Of a DNA stretch of 38,861 bases, positions 6,321 to 15,349 are shown piece after piece; positions within the stretch are counted from its first letter, which is position 1, and the number at the start of each line of letters is the position of its first letter. The notes beneath the pieces were generated by a model. It ran no database searches. It saw only the letters and a list, made by a program, of their open reading frames with translations, and was not told where the DNA came from. Where the stretch lies: NCBI GenBank assembly GCA_016199835.1, contig JACQFX010000031.1, positions 1 through 38,861 of the forward strand, read 5' to 3'. The stretch is from Nitrosomonadales bacterium. Lineage in GTDB: Bacteria > Pseudomonadota > Gammaproteobacteria > Burkholderiales > Gallionellaceae. A program made the position numbers and the translations under genes.

Positions 6321-7042
6321 CAGTTCAATTCCTCGTCTGCGGGCGGCAGGTTCTGGTCGAATGGCGCGCCGTCTATCTTGTGCGGGTTGCCGGAGCGATA
6401 GAGTTCGTCCTTATGCACCGCCAGCGTGGTTTTGCGGCGCGGCAGATAATGATTGGCCGGATTGGTGCCTTGCTCCGGCATCAAGGTGTAGCCACCGCGT
6501 TCGCGTATTGCCACCGACACTGCGGATTCCGGGTCGTGCACGTCGCCAAACAGGCGCGCACCCGGCGGACAGGCCAGCACGCAGGAGGGCTTGCGCTCTG
6601 CTTCAGGCTTGGTCTCGTCGTAGATGCGATCCACGCACAACGTGCATTTGGTCATCACCTTGCGCTCTTCGTCGAACTCGCGCATGCCGTAAGGGCAGGC
6701 CCAGGTGCAGTACTTGCAGCCTATGCACTTGTCGTAATCCACCAGCACGATGCCATCTTCCTTGCGCTTGTACGACGCGCCGGTCGGGCACACCGGCACG
6801 CAGGGCGGATCTTCGCAATGCAAGCAGGATTTGGGGAAGTGCACGGTCTCGGTCTGCGGGTAACAGCCAACTTCAAAGGTTTGCACGCGATTGAAGAAAG
6901 TGCCGTTCGGATAGGCTTCGTAGGGGTTAAGGTCGGTCAGCGGCCCCGCCGAACCCGATGTGTTCCACTGCTTGCAGTTGGTCACACAGGCGTGGCAACC
7001 AACGCAGACATTCAAATCGATGACCAAGGCGAGCTGTGTCAT
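6320..7042 (-). CDS. soeB: SoeB: iron-sulfur subunit of sulfite dehydrogenase
   Basis: The product is 240 aa from the ATG at 7042 (MTQLALVIDLNVCVGCHACV); a TTG 9 bp upstream is a weaker start. Four cysteine clusters are visible. The first is CVGCHACVTNC. The second is CLHCEDPPCVPVCP. The third is CIGCKYCTWACPYG. The fourth is CTLC together with SCVLACPPG. This is the pattern of DmsB/SoeB/NrfC-type proteins with four [4Fe-4S] centres. It conducts electrons from SoeA to SoeC. It is separated from soeA by 84 bp holding a folded repeat, and its stop overlaps the soeC start. Confidence 0.9.
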   Translation of the reverse strand: MTQLALVIDLNVCVGCHACVTNCKQWNTSGSAGPLTDLNPYEAYPNGTFFNRVQTFEVGCYPQTETVHFPKSCLHCEDPPCVPVCPTGASYKRKEDGIVLVDYDKCIGCKYCTWACPYGMREFDEERKVMTKCTLCVDRIYDETKPEAERKPSCVLACPPGARLFGDVHDPESAVSVAIRERGGYTLMPEQGTNPANHYLPRRKTTLAVHKDELYRSGNPHKIDGAPFDQNLPPADEELN

Positions 7043-7056
7043 GGCCTGCAACCAAT

Positions 7057-7110
7057 CGTAGGGCGGGCTTTGCCCGCCGGGTTGAGTTGTCGGGCAGAGC
7101 CCGACCTACG
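7057..7110. repeat. REP/BIME-like doublet able to fold as a three-way junction, between soeA and soeB
   Basis: Two 7-bp hairpins, GGCGGGC-TTT-GCCCGCC (7062-7078) and GTCGGGC-AGA-GCCCGAC (7089-7105), are enclosed by an outer stem CGTAG (7057-7061)/CTACG (7106-7110). Sequences of the CGTAGGGCGGGC...GCCCGCC type are dispersed intergenic repeats in many proteobacteria. The repeat fills most of the soeA-soeB gap and lies in the mRNA. Confidence 0.7.
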
Positions 7111-7126
7111 GTTTACCAAAGGCATG

Positions 7127-10033
7127 TCAGTTTTCCCTCTTTCCTGCGAACCATGCCAGCCAGCCGGTCGGTCTTTGTTTCATTCCCGGCACTGGCTGCA
7201 TGGTCTCGAACTGCGGGAAGGTCTGCTCAGCTTCGCCCGCCTCCGCAGGGTAGATACGCACACGCACGTCATACCATGCAGCCTGCCCGGTGATCGGGTC
7301 GGAGTTGGAATGGCGCTTGCCGGCCGCATTCGCGCGCAGCTCTTCCGAGATCAGGTGATTGAGCAAAAAGCCTTGCTGAGATTCATTCGCATCCCCGGTC
7401 AGATTCCACGCGCCCGAAGCTTTGCCGATGGCGTTCCACGTCCATACCGTGCCGGGTTCCACCGATTCCGAATAGCGGCACAGGCAGCGCACCTTGCCCC
7501 ATTGCGACTCCACCCACATCCAGCCGCCGTCGGCTATGCCCGCATCGGCGGCGGTCCTGGCATTCACGTAGAGATAGTTGTAAGTGTGGATCTGGCGCAG
7601 CCAGGTGTTCTGGGTATCCCACGAGTGGTACATCGCCATCGGGCGCTGGGTCACGGCATTCAGCGGATACTTGTCGAGATCGCTCTGCGCATCTTCGAGC
7701 GGCGCATGCCAGAATGGCAGCGGGTCGAAATAGGTTTTCACCCGCTCACGCAATTCATCGGGCGGTTGCTTGCCGGGGCGCTTGCCCTCTGCGGCGAGGC
7801 GGAAGCTCTGCAATATCTCGGAATACAGATGGATTACGATGGGATCGTTGTCGCGGCGCATGCCCGCGTGCTGTGCCCAGTCCAGATATTCCTTGTTCCA
7901 GTTGCGCATGTACTGCATCGAAGGCGCGAGATGATAATGGTGGAAGCAGCCATTCTTTTCATACATCTCCCACTGCTTCGGGTTGGGTTCACCGCGCATC
8001 GCATTTTCGCCATCCTTGCCGCGCCAGCCGGTGAGGAAGCCGATGCCGGAGCCGGGCGCGGTCTCGTAGTTGATGACGAAGTCGGTGTAGCCCTTGAACT
8101 TGCGCGCGCCTTCCGCCGTGGTGAAGGCCGGGAGTTTCAGGCGGCTCGCCAGCTCGATCAGCACTTCCTGGAATGGCTTGCATTCGCCCGTGGGCGGCAA
8201 TACCGGCACACGCACCGAATCCACCGGGCCGTCGTATTCCGAGATCGGGCGGTCGAGCATGGACATGCAGTCGTGGCGTTCGAGGTAAGTGGTATCGGGC
8301 AGAATTAAATCCGCGAACGCCGTGGTCTCGGACTGGAACGCATCGCACACCACGATGAACGGGATTTTGTACTCGCCATCCGCGTTTTTGTCGGTGAGCA
8401 TCTTGCGCACCTCGGTGGTGTTCATGCTGGAGTTCCATGCCATGTTGGCCATGAACAGCAGCAGCGTATCTATCGGGTACGGGTCGCCGCGCCAGGCATT
8501 GGTAATCGCGTTGTGCATCAAACCGTGTGCCGACAGCGGATGCTCCCACGAGAAGCCCTTGTCCAGGCGCACCGGCTGTCCGTCCGCATCCACAAACAAG
8601 TCATCCGGGTTTTCCGGCCAGCCCAGCGGCGCGCCGTGCAGCGGCGTGTTGGGCTGCACGTCCTGCGGCCCTTTCGGCGGGCGCGCGTTGGGCGGGATGG
8701 CGCGCGGGTAGGGCGCTTTGTGGCGGAAGCCGCCGGGGCGGTCTATGGTGCCGAGCAACGACATCAACACCGCCAGCGAACGTATGCTCTGGAAGCCGTT
8801 GGAATGCGCCGCCAATCCGCGCATGGCATGGAACGCCACCGGGTTGCCGATCACCGTCTCGTGCTCCTCGCCCCACACGTCGGTCCACGGTATGGGTAAC
8901 TCGATCCTGTAGTCGCGCGCCGTGATACCCATCTCGTGCGCAATGCGCTTGATGGTGTCGGCGGGAATGCCGGTGATTTGCTCTGCCCACTCCGGTGTGC
9001 ATTCGGCCACGCGCTCTTTCAATAATTGGAACGCGGGTTTGGTGGTCGTGCCGTCGGGCATGGTGAAGCTGCCCAGCAATGCCGGATCGGCGTATTGCGC
9101 ATGGTCGCTGACCGGCTGGCCGGTCAAGCGATCCCACCAGTAAAAGTTCTGCGGGCGCAGCGGATTAATCTTCTCGCCATCCGGATTGCGCAGGAACATG
9201 CCGAAGTCTTTGCTGTCTTGGTTCTGATTCAGTAGTTGTCCGGCGTTGGTGTAGCGCGTGAGGAAGTCGCGGTCGTACAGGCCCAGCGCGATGATCTCGC
9301 GGATGATGGCGAGGATCAGCGCGCCGTCAGTGCCTGGCTTGATCGGTATCCACTCGTCGGCGATGGCGGCGTAACCGCTGCGCACCGGATTGATCGCGAC
9401 GAAGCGTCCGCCGTTGCGCTTGAATTCGCCCAGCGATTTTTTCAGCGGATTGGAATGGTGGTCTTCCGCCGTGCCTATCATGAAGAACAGCCGTGCGCGT
9501 TCCAGGTCGGGCCCGCCGAATTCCCAGAACGAACCGCCTATGGTGTAGATCATGCCCGCTGCCATGTTCACCGAACAGAAGCCGCCGTGCGCCGCATAGT
9601 TGGGCGTGCCGAACTGGCGTGCGAACAAACCGGTCAGCGCCTGCATTTGGTCGCGCCCGGTGAACAGCGCGAACTTTTTCGGGTCGGTTGCGCGTAGGTG
9701 CGACAAACGCTTTTCGAGGATGGCGAAGGTCTCTTCCCAACTGATCGCCTCGAACTCGTTCGCGCCGCGCTCGCTGCCCGGCTTGCGGCGCAAGGGTTGG
9801 GTGAGGCGCGCGGGAGAGTATTGCTTCATGATGCCCGAGCCGCCCTTGGCGCAGATCACGCCCTGATTCAGCGGATGATCGGGATTGCCTTCAATGTAGC
9901 GCACCTCGCCATCGCGCAGGTGCACACGTATGCCGCAACGGCATGCGCACATATAGCAGGTTGTAGTTTTGATCTCGGTTTTGGCGTCGGGCAACGGTGA
10001 CGCTGCCGGATCGTGCAACGGGGCTGAAGGCAT
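7127..10033 (-). CDS. soeA: SoeA: molybdopterin catalytic subunit of cytoplasmic sulfite dehydrogenase
   Basis: The product is 968 aa, the usual SoeA/PsrA-like size. An N-terminal [4Fe-4S] motif uses Cys26, Cys29, Cys33 and Cys61 (CYMCACRCGI to VICAKGG). Cys153 in GGFCSVNMAAG is at the usual position of the molybdenum ligand. Later segments such as DLILPDTTYLERHD and the C-terminal beta-barrel dinucleotide-binding domain are typical of the DMSO-reductase superfamily. There is no twin-arginine signal, so the enzyme should be cytoplasmic, as known for SoeABC, where sulfite is oxidised to sulfate with electrons going to quinone. It is first in a six-gene operon. Thiosulfate or polysulfide reductase activity is a possible alternative; tusA, dsrE2 and tauE nearby favour sulfite oxidation. 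Confidence 0.88.
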   Translation of the reverse strand: MPSAPLHDPAASPLPDAKTEIKTTTCYMCACRCGIRVHLRDGEVRYIEGNPDHPLNQGVICAKGGSGIMKQYSPARLTQPLRRKPGSERGANEFEAISWEETFAILEKRLSHLRATDPKKFALFTGRDQMQALTGLFARQFGTPNYAAHGGFCSVNMAAGMIYTIGGSFWEFGGPDLERARLFFMIGTAEDHHSNPLKKSLGEFKRNGGRFVAINPVRSGYAAIADEWIPIKPGTDGALILAIIREIIALGLYDRDFLTRYTNAGQLLNQNQDSKDFGMFLRNPDGEKINPLRPQNFYWWDRLTGQPVSDHAQYADPALLGSFTMPDGTTTKPAFQLLKERVAECTPEWAEQITGIPADTIKRIAHEMGITARDYRIELPIPWTDVWGEEHETVIGNPVAFHAMRGLAAHSNGFQSIRSLAVLMSLLGTIDRPGGFRHKAPYPRAIPPNARPPKGPQDVQPNTPLHGAPLGWPENPDDLFVDADGQPVRLDKGFSWEHPLSAHGLMHNAITNAWRGDPYPIDTLLLFMANMAWNSSMNTTEVRKMLTDKNADGEYKIPFIVVCDAFQSETTAFADLILPDTTYLERHDCMSMLDRPISEYDGPVDSVRVPVLPPTGECKPFQEVLIELASRLKLPAFTTAEGARKFKGYTDFVINYETAPGSGIGFLTGWRGKDGENAMRGEPNPKQWEMYEKNGCFHHYHLAPSMQYMRNWNKEYLDWAQHAGMRRDNDPIVIHLYSEILQSFRLAAEGKRPGKQPPDELRERVKTYFDPLPFWHAPLEDAQSDLDKYPLNAVTQRPMAMYHSWDTQNTWLRQIHTYNYLYVNARTAADAGIADGGWMWVESQWGKVRCLCRYSESVEPGTVWTWNAIGKASGAWNLTGDANESQQGFLLNHLISEELRANAAGKRHSNSDPITGQAAWYDVRVRIYPAEAGEAEQTFPQFETMQPVPGMKQRPTGWLAWFAGKREN

Positions 10034-10085
10034 ATCAGAAAACTCTAATTTGAGGTTCGCAGTATGCCAGAGACCGTCGCATCAT

Positions 10086-10120
10086 CCATAGCCGTGATGG
10101 AGGGGGGCGGTATAGCCCAT
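10086..10120 (-). promoter_or_regulatory. Bipartite motif upstream of soeA, shared with tusA
   Basis: CCATAGCC (10086-10093) and GTATAGCCCAT (10110-10120) are separated by exactly 16 bp, as in the copy at 3098-3132; the 16-bp spacers differ in sequence. The site is 53-87 bp upstream of the soeA start. On the minus strand, TGGCATACT at 10069-10061 could be an extended -10 placed 19 bp after the nearer box, which would put that box over the -35 region as in an activator-dependent promoter. The -10 is a guess. Confidence 0.5.
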
Positions 10121-10145
10121 GTGGGGGATTGCGTGACTTGGCGGC

Positions 10146-10181
10146 GCAACCGCTGGATGGGATACACCATCCAGCGGTTGC
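10146..10181. other. Perfect 15-bp inverted repeat between hppA and soeA
   Basis: Arms 10146-10160 and 10167-10181 are perfectly complementary around a 6-bp loop. It lies 57 bp after the hppA stop and upstream of the soeA promoter region. No T-run follows on the minus strand, so it is not a canonical terminator. It may still end hppA transcription or act as an insulator. Confidence 0.5.
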
Positions 10182-10237
10182 AGCGATCCGGTTTTACAGG
10201 CCGGGCTACGCGTAAAGCCGTTACCCAGCCTGCACAA

Positions 10238-12268
10238 TCACAGCAGCGGCACGATCAACAGCGCCACGATGTTGATAATCTTGATCAGCGGATTCACTGC
10301 GGGGCCGGCGGTGTCCTTGTACGGGTCGCCTACCGTGTCGCCGGTCACCGCCGCTTTGTGCGCTTCAGAGCCCTTGCCGCCGAAGTTGCCCTCTTCAATG
10401 TACTTCTTGGCGTTGTCCCATGCACCGCCGCCGGTGGTCATCGAAATGGCGACGAAAATGCCGGTGATGATCGTGCCGACCAGCACGCCGCCCAGCGCTT
10501 TGGGGCCGAGGATCAAGCCAACGATGATAGGTACGGCGACGGGCAGCAGCGAGGGCACGAGCATTTCCTTGATCGCGGCTTTGGTCAGCATGTCCACGCA
10601 GGTGCCGTATTCGGGTTTGCCGGTGCCTTCCATGATGCCGGGAATATCCTTGAACTGTCTGCGCACTTCGACTACCACGCTGCCTGCCGCGCGTCCCACA
10701 GCTTCCATGCCCATCGCGGCGAACAAATAGGGCACGAGGCCGCCGATGAACAGGCCGATGATGACGGTATGGTCGGACAGGTCGAACAGTGTGGGCATGT
10801 TCAGGTGCGCTTCCAGCGCATGGGTGTAGTCGGCGAACAGCACCAGCGCTGCCAGCCCGGCGGAGCCAATGGCGTAGCCCTTGGTGACGGCTTTGGTGGT
10901 GTTGCCCACGGCATCCAGCGGGTCGGTGATGTTGCGGATTTCTTCCGGCAGGCCGGACATCTCGGCGATGCCGCCCGCGTTGTCGGTGATCGGGCCGTAG
11001 GCGTCGAGCGCCACGATGATGCCGGTCATCGACAGCATCGAGGTTGCGGCGATGGCGATGCCATATAACCCGGCCATGGCGTATGCGGCGTAGATGCTGG
11101 CGCATACCACCAGCACGGGAGCTGCGGTGGCCTTCATGGAGACGCCCAACCCGGCGATGATGTTGGTGCCGTGGCCGGTGGTGGAGGCTTGCGCGATGTG
11201 GCGCACGGGGCTGTATTCGGTGGCGGTGTAATACTCGGTGATGACTACCATCGCGGCGGTGAGGATCAGGCCGATCACTGCCGAGCCGTACAGCGCATTC
11301 ACGCTGTAGCTGCCGTTGTCGCTCATCAGCCATGAGGTGATCGGGTAGAACGCGACCAGCGCCAGCGCGCCGGATACTGCCAGCCCGCGATACAGCGCGT
11401 TCATGATCTTGCCGCCTTCGCGCGCGCTGACGAAGAAGCTGCCGACGATAGAGGCGATGATGGAGAAGCCGCCGAGTGCCAAAGGATAGATCACCGCGTT
11501 CGGGCCTGCGTGGGTCATCAGCATGCCGCCCAGCAGCATGGTGGCGATGATGGTCACCGCATAAGTCTCGAACAGGTCGGCGGCCATGCCGGCGCAGTCG
11601 CCCACGTTGTCGCCCACGTTGTCGGCGATCACCGCCGGGTTGCGCGGATCGTCTTCGGGGATGCCTGCTTCGACTTTACCCACAAGATCGGCACCGACAT
11701 CCGCGCCCTTGGTGAAGATGCCGCCGCCGAGCCGCGCGAAGATGGAGATCAGCGAGCCGCCGAAACCGAGACCCACCAATGGTTCGAGTATCTCGGTGGT
11801 GCTGGCGCCTTCAGCCGCAGTCGCGGCGAGGAAGGCGTAATAGCCGGTCACACCGAGCAGGCCCAGACCCACGACCAGCATGCCGGTGATGGCGCCGCCC
11901 TTGAACGCCACGTTCAGTGCGGCATTCAGGCCGTTGTGCGCGGCCTGCGCGGTGCGCACATTGGCGCGTACCGACACGTTCATGCCGATGTAGCCGGTCG
12001 CGCCGGAGAGCGTTGCGCCGATAAGGAATCCGAACGCGGTCTTCCAGGACAGCGCCAGGCCGATGGCGAGGAACAGCACGGCACCGACGATGCCGATAGT
12101 GGCGTACTGGCGGTTCAGATAGGCGGTTGCACCTTCCTGGATCGCCGCAGCGATGCTGCGCATCTTGTCGTTGCCGGTAGGCAGCGCGACGATCCAGCGG
12201 ATGGATAATACGCCGTATACGATGGCAAGCACGGCACAGCCCAACGCGAAAATTATTCCTGCTGACAT
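10238..12268 (-). CDS. hppA: Membrane-bound H+-translocating pyrophosphatase, K+-independent type
   Basis: The product is 676 aa with about 16 transmembrane segments. The substrate motif [20 protein letters not shown] and the loop [18 protein letters not shown], which binds Mg-PPi, are intact. The lysine in [11 protein letters not shown] is the residue that marks the K+-independent, H+-pumping branch; K+-dependent enzymes have alanine there. The enzyme hydrolyses PPi to pump protons, or makes PPi from a proton gradient. GAGGAGA precedes the ATG. It lies 33 bp downstream of pfp, so the two PPi enzymes are probably co-transcribed. Confidence 0.95.
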   Translation of the reverse strand: MSAGIIFALGCAVLAIVYGVLSIRWIVALPTGNDKMRSIAAAIQEGATAYLNRQYATIGIVGAVLFLAIGLALSWKTAFGFLIGATLSGATGYIGMNVSVRANVRTAQAAHNGLNAALNVAFKGGAITGMLVVGLGLLGVTGYYAFLAATAAEGASTTEILEPLVGLGFGGSLISIFARLGGGIFTKGADVGADLVGKVEAGIPEDDPRNPAVIADNVGDNVGDCAGMAADLFETYAVTIIATMLLGGMLMTHAGPNAVIYPLALGGFSIIASIVGSFFVSAREGGKIMNALYRGLAVSGALALVAFYPITSWLMSDNGSYSVNALYGSAVIGLILTAAMVVITEYYTATEYSPVRHIAQASTTGHGTNIIAGLGVSMKATAAPVLVVCASIYAAYAMAGLYGIAIAATSMLSMTGIIVALDAYGPITDNAGGIAEMSGLPEEIRNITDPLDAVGNTTKAVTKGYAIGSAGLAALVLFADYTHALEAHLNMPTLFDLSDHTVIIGLFIGGLVPYLFAAMGMEAVGRAAGSVVVEVRRQFKDIPGIMEGTGKPEYGTCVDMLTKAAIKEMLVPSLLPVAVPIIVGLILGPKALGGVLVGTIITGIFVAISMTTGGGAWDNAKKYIEEGNFGGKGSEAHKAAVTGDTVGDPYKDTAGPAVNPLIKIINIVALLIVPLL

Positions 12269-12301
12269 TCTGTTCTCCTCAGGCGATACAGGTTAAGCAA
12301 C

Positions 12302-13561
12302 TCAAAGTTTGAACTCCCCCAGCTTCTTCGGCACAGCTACATTTCTCAGTTGCACATATTGCGGCAGGCCATCCTTGTACGGCGGATAGTCCTCGCCCTT
12401 GATCAGCGGCGCGAGATAAGCGCGGCATTTTTCGGTGATGCCGAAACCGTCGGCGGTGATGAAGTTGCGCGGCATCATCTTTTCGACGTTGGCCACCTTG
12501 CTCAGCGGCGCAACGCCTATCTTCCATTTGTAGGGCTGGTCGGAGAGGCGGGTGATGGCGGGCATCACGGCGTTCTCGCCCTTGAGCGCCAGATCCACCG
12601 CAGCCTTGCCCAGCGCGTAAGCCTGCTCCACGTCGGTCTTCGAGGCGATGTGGCGCGCGGCGCGTTGCAGGTAATCGGCGACCGCCCAGTGGAATTTATA
12701 TCCCAGCGCTTCTTTCACCATGTTGGCAATGACGGGAGCGGCACCGCCCAGTTGCGCGTGGCCAAAGGCATCGCGCAGGCCCTGGTCGGAAAGGAACTTG
12801 CCGTCTTCACCTTGCACGCCTTCCGACACCACTACCGAGCAATAGCCGTGCTTCTTCACCATGGCATCCACCTTGGCGAGGAATTTTTTCTGGTTGAAAG
12901 GAATCTCCGGGAACAGGATGACGATGGGCAGATTGCACTTCCCGTCCGATGCGAGCCCGCCCGCAGCGGCGATCCATCCCGCATGGCGTCCCATCACTTC
13001 CACCACGAACACCTTGGTCGAAGTCTTGGCCATGGAAGCCACGTCGAAGCTGGCTTCGCGCACCGATACCGCGACGTATTTCGCCACCGAGCCGAAGCCG
13101 GGGCAGCAGTCGGTGATGGGCAGATCGTTGTCCACGGTCTTGGGCACATGGATGGCCTGCACCGGATAGCCCATCTTGGCCGAGAGCTGGGAAACCTTGT
13201 AGCAGGTATCGGCGGAATCGCCGCCGCCGTTGTAGAAGAAATAGCCGATGTTGTGCGCTTTGAACACTTCGATCAGGCGCTCGTACTGCGCCTTGTTTTC
13301 TTCGAGTCCCTTGAGCTTGAAACGGCAGGAGCCGAATGCGCCGGAGGGGGTGTGGCGCAAGGCGGCGATGGATTTTGCGGAATCTTTGCTGGTGTCGATC
13401 AGATCTTCGGTCAGCGCGCCGATGATGCCGTTGCGTCCTGCGTAGACTTTACCGATCTTGTCTTTATGTTTGCGCGCGGTTTCGATCACGCCACAGGCGG
13501 AAGCGTTGATGACTGCGGTTACGCCGCCGGACTGCGCGTAAAATGCATTTTTCTTTGCCAT
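12302..13561 (-). CDS. pfp: Diphosphate-dependent phosphofructokinase (PPi-PFK)
   Basis: The product is 419 aa. The glycine-rich loop NGGGDSADT (about residues 111-119) has aspartate where ATP-dependent enzymes have glycine. PKTVDNDLP (140-148) has lysine where ATP-PFK has glycine. Both changes mark PPi as phosphoryl donor. The catalytic aspartates of TVDND and the fructose-6-phosphate motif MGRHAGW (about 190-196) are present. The reaction is reversible, so it can serve glycolysis or gluconeogenesis and returns PPi in the latter direction. AAGGAA precedes the ATG. It is followed by hppA, forming a PPi-cycling pair. The gene is divergent from the DUF3025 gene, with a 56-bp shared promoter region. 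Confidence 0.93.
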   Translation of the reverse strand: MAKKNAFYAQSGGVTAVINASACGVIETARKHKDKIGKVYAGRNGIIGALTEDLIDTSKDSAKSIAALRHTPSGAFGSCRFKLKGLEENKAQYERLIEVFKAHNIGYFFYNGGGDSADTCYKVSQLSAKMGYPVQAIHVPKTVDNDLPITDCCPGFGSVAKYVAVSVREASFDVASMAKTSTKVFVVEVMGRHAGWIAAAGGLASDGKCNLPIVILFPEIPFNQKKFLAKVDAMVKKHGYCSVVVSEGVQGEDGKFLSDQGLRDAFGHAQLGGAAPVIANMVKEALGYKFHWAVADYLQRAARHIASKTDVEQAYALGKAAVDLALKGENAVMPAITRLSDQPYKWKIGVAPLSKVANVEKMMPRNFITADGFGITEKCRAYLAPLIKGEDYPPYKDGLPQYVQLRNVAVPKKLGEFKL

Positions 13562-13617
13562 AGTTTCATTCCTTTCTTATTGTTGGTTTGGCCTAATCTT
13601 ACGCCTTTTTTATACGT

Positions 13618-14448
13618 ATGAAACGAGTACCCGAATGGAACCGCGAAACACTGCTGCAATCGCGCTTGTTCGAGCCATTGCACCCGGTGATTGCTCGCCT
13701 GGCAAATTCCGGCTTTCCTGCGTTGCAGGATTGCAATGCGCTGCTCGAAGCGCAGCCTGTCGTCGTGCACAACGGGGCGCTGCTGCGCTTCGTGCAACAA
13801 CAAAGCGGCAAGCTGCCGTTCGAAGAGCGCTACGAGCCGCGCTGTTATCTCAGGGGCGAGGTGCAGACACGCGAACATAACTGGCACGATTTGCTCAATG
13901 CGCTGGTGTGGCTGACTTTTCCCGGAGCCAAGGCCGCGATCAACGCGCGGCACTATCAGGCGCTGACAGGTGAGCAGGATGTCGTGTCAAGCCAGCGCGG
14001 TGCGGTGCGGGATATGAATACCTTGTTCGATGAGTCGGGCGTGATCGTGGTTTGCGCCGCCCCCGAACTGGCCATGCTGTTGCGGGATTTCAGGTGGCAG
14101 GAATTGTTCTGGCAGCGACGCGCACAAGTGCAGGCCAAGATGGCTTTTCACCTGTTCGGCCACGGCCTGTATGAAAAAGCCTTGCAGCCTTACATCGGGT
14201 TGACCGGGCAGGGCTTGGTGCTGGTGGTGGAGCAGGCATACTTCTCATGGCCGCAGGCGCAACGGCTCGCGTATCTGGATGGCATGCTGGCGGACTACCT
14301 GAATGCGCCGCTGCATTGCCGCAGCACGCGTGAACTGACGCCGGTTCCGCTGCTGGGTGTGCCGGGCTGGTCGGCGGAAAATGCATGCGCGGAGTATTAC
14401 GGTAATACCGATTATTTTCGTCCGGGCAGGTTGCGCGCTGCGTGTTGA
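13618..14448 (+). CDS. DUF3025 family protein
   Basis: The product is 276 aa. The central stretch NALVWLTFPGAKAAINARHY (about residues 97-116) with the preceding HNWHDLLN is the recognisable core of DUF3025, a family of unknown function widespread in beta- and gammaproteobacteria. No signal peptide or membrane segment is seen, so it is probably cytoplasmic. Conserved His and aromatic residues suggest an enzyme, but no reaction is known. There is no good ribosome site before the ATG, and the 5' end lies in the short gap divergent from pfp. Confidence 0.8.
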   Translation: MKRVPEWNRETLLQSRLFEPLHPVIARLANSGFPALQDCNALLEAQPVVVHNGALLRFVQQQSGKLPFEERYEPRCYLRGEVQTREHNWHDLLNALVWLTFPGAKAAINARHYQALTGEQDVVSSQRGAVRDMNTLFDESGVIVVCAAPELAMLLRDFRWQELFWQRRAQVQAKMAFHLFGHGLYEKALQPYIGLTGQGLVLVVEQAYFSWPQAQRLAYLDGMLADYLNAPLHCRSTRELTPVPLLGVPGWSAENACAEYYGNTDYFRPGRLRAAC

Positions 14449-14531
14449 CGCAGCCGTGGCTGAAGTTTGCACAAAACAATCTTTATGGGGGTGTGAATTG
14501 GATTAAGATGCGCTTGTGTGCTGCACAGCCA

Positions 14532-14549
14532 GCCGACAGCATAGTCGGC
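14532..14549 (+). other. Hairpin in the leader of the ODP-like gene
   Basis: GCCGAC and GTCGGC pair perfectly around AGCATA, ending about 10 bp before the GGGGAGAGAG ribosome site of the next gene. It could affect translation or be incidental. Confidence 0.3.
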
Positions 14550-14578
14550 GGTTGGTATCGGGGAGAGAGAGTCGCGCA

Positions 14579-15349
14579 ATGACTATAGAATTATTCAATA
14601 ACGGACAGCATTTGTGTTTGATGTTCGACGACCTGGTAGATGACACCAGCAACGTTGCGGTGCAATCCAACCAGTTTCTGATCGTGGATCACGGGCACGG
14701 TGCTTTGCTCGAACCCGGCGGCAACATGACCTACAACGCGCTGGTGGCCGAGATGGGCAATTATTTTCTGCCCAAACATCTGCAATATATTCTCGCCTCA
14801 CACGCTGATCCGGACATTATCGCTTCAGTTAATAAGTGGATGATCCATTCCGATTGCAAGGTGCTCATTTCCCGATTGTGGGTGCGTTTCGTGCCGCATT
14901 TTTGCAGCGTGGGCAATGCTGACGGGCGCATTGAAGGGATCCCGGATCGGGGCATGGATATCCCGTTGGGCGACTGCATGATCAAGGCTGTACCCGCGCA
15001 CTTCATGCACTCCGAGGGCAACTTCCAGTTCTACGATCCGGTCAGCCGGATATTGTTCACGGGCGACATGGCGGCGTCCATCGTTCCGCACAAGGAGGCT
15101 GATACGCCAGTCGAGGATTTCCAGTCGCACATTCCGCTGATGGAAGAATTTCACCGCCGCTACATGGTGTCCAGCAAGATCTGCCGCTATTGGGCGAATA
15201 TGGTGCGCCAGCTCGACGTGGAAACCATAGTTCCGCAGCATGGGCGCATACTCAAGGGCCGCAAAGTGGTCGCCGAGTTTCTGGATTGGATAGAGAACCT
15301 GCCTTGCGGTGTGGATCTGCTGACGCAGGACGATTACCGCTTGCCTTGA
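14579..15349 (+). CDS. ODP-like diiron metallo-beta-lactamase-fold protein (flavodiiron-type core)
   Basis: The product is 256 aa from the ATG at 14579, chosen because GGGGAGAGAG precedes it and the conserved domain starts there. It is a single MBL domain. Likely metal ligands are His75, Asp77 and Asp79 (SHADPDI), His141 or His144 (PAHFMHSEGN), Asp163 (FTGDMAAS) and His221 (VPQHGRI). That is the flavodiiron ligand set with Asp replacing Glu in HxExD, as in the oxygen-binding diiron protein ODP described in Treponema denticola, where it is linked to chemotaxis. There is no flavodoxin domain. The next gene is a chemoreceptor, which suits an oxygen- or NO-sensing role. Redox or hydrolase activity remains possible. 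Confidence 0.72.
   Translation: MTIELFNNGQHLCLMFDDLVDDTSNVAVQSNQFLIVDHGHGALLEPGGNMTYNALVAEMGNYFLPKHLQYILASHADPDIIASVNKWMIHSDCKVLISRLWVRFVPHFCSVGNADGRIEGIPDRGMDIPLGDCMIKAVPAHFMHSEGNFQFYDPVSRILFTGDMAASIVPHKEADTPVEDFQSHIPLMEEFHRRYMVSSKICRYWANMVRQLDVETIVPQHGRILKGRKVVAEFLDWIENLPCGVDLLTQDDYRLP

Noticed and set aside
4229-9697. Long plus-strand ORFs opposite the soe operon (for example 4229-5323, 4902-6401, 6308-8308)
   Set aside because: They are antisense to strongly supported soeABC/tauE genes, have low-complexity Arg/Gln/His/Ala-rich translations and match no family; they reflect GC-rich codon bias.
10395-11333. 312-aa minus-strand ORF inside hppA in another frame
   Set aside because: Its Arg/His-rich translation is a frame shadow of the intact hppA gene.
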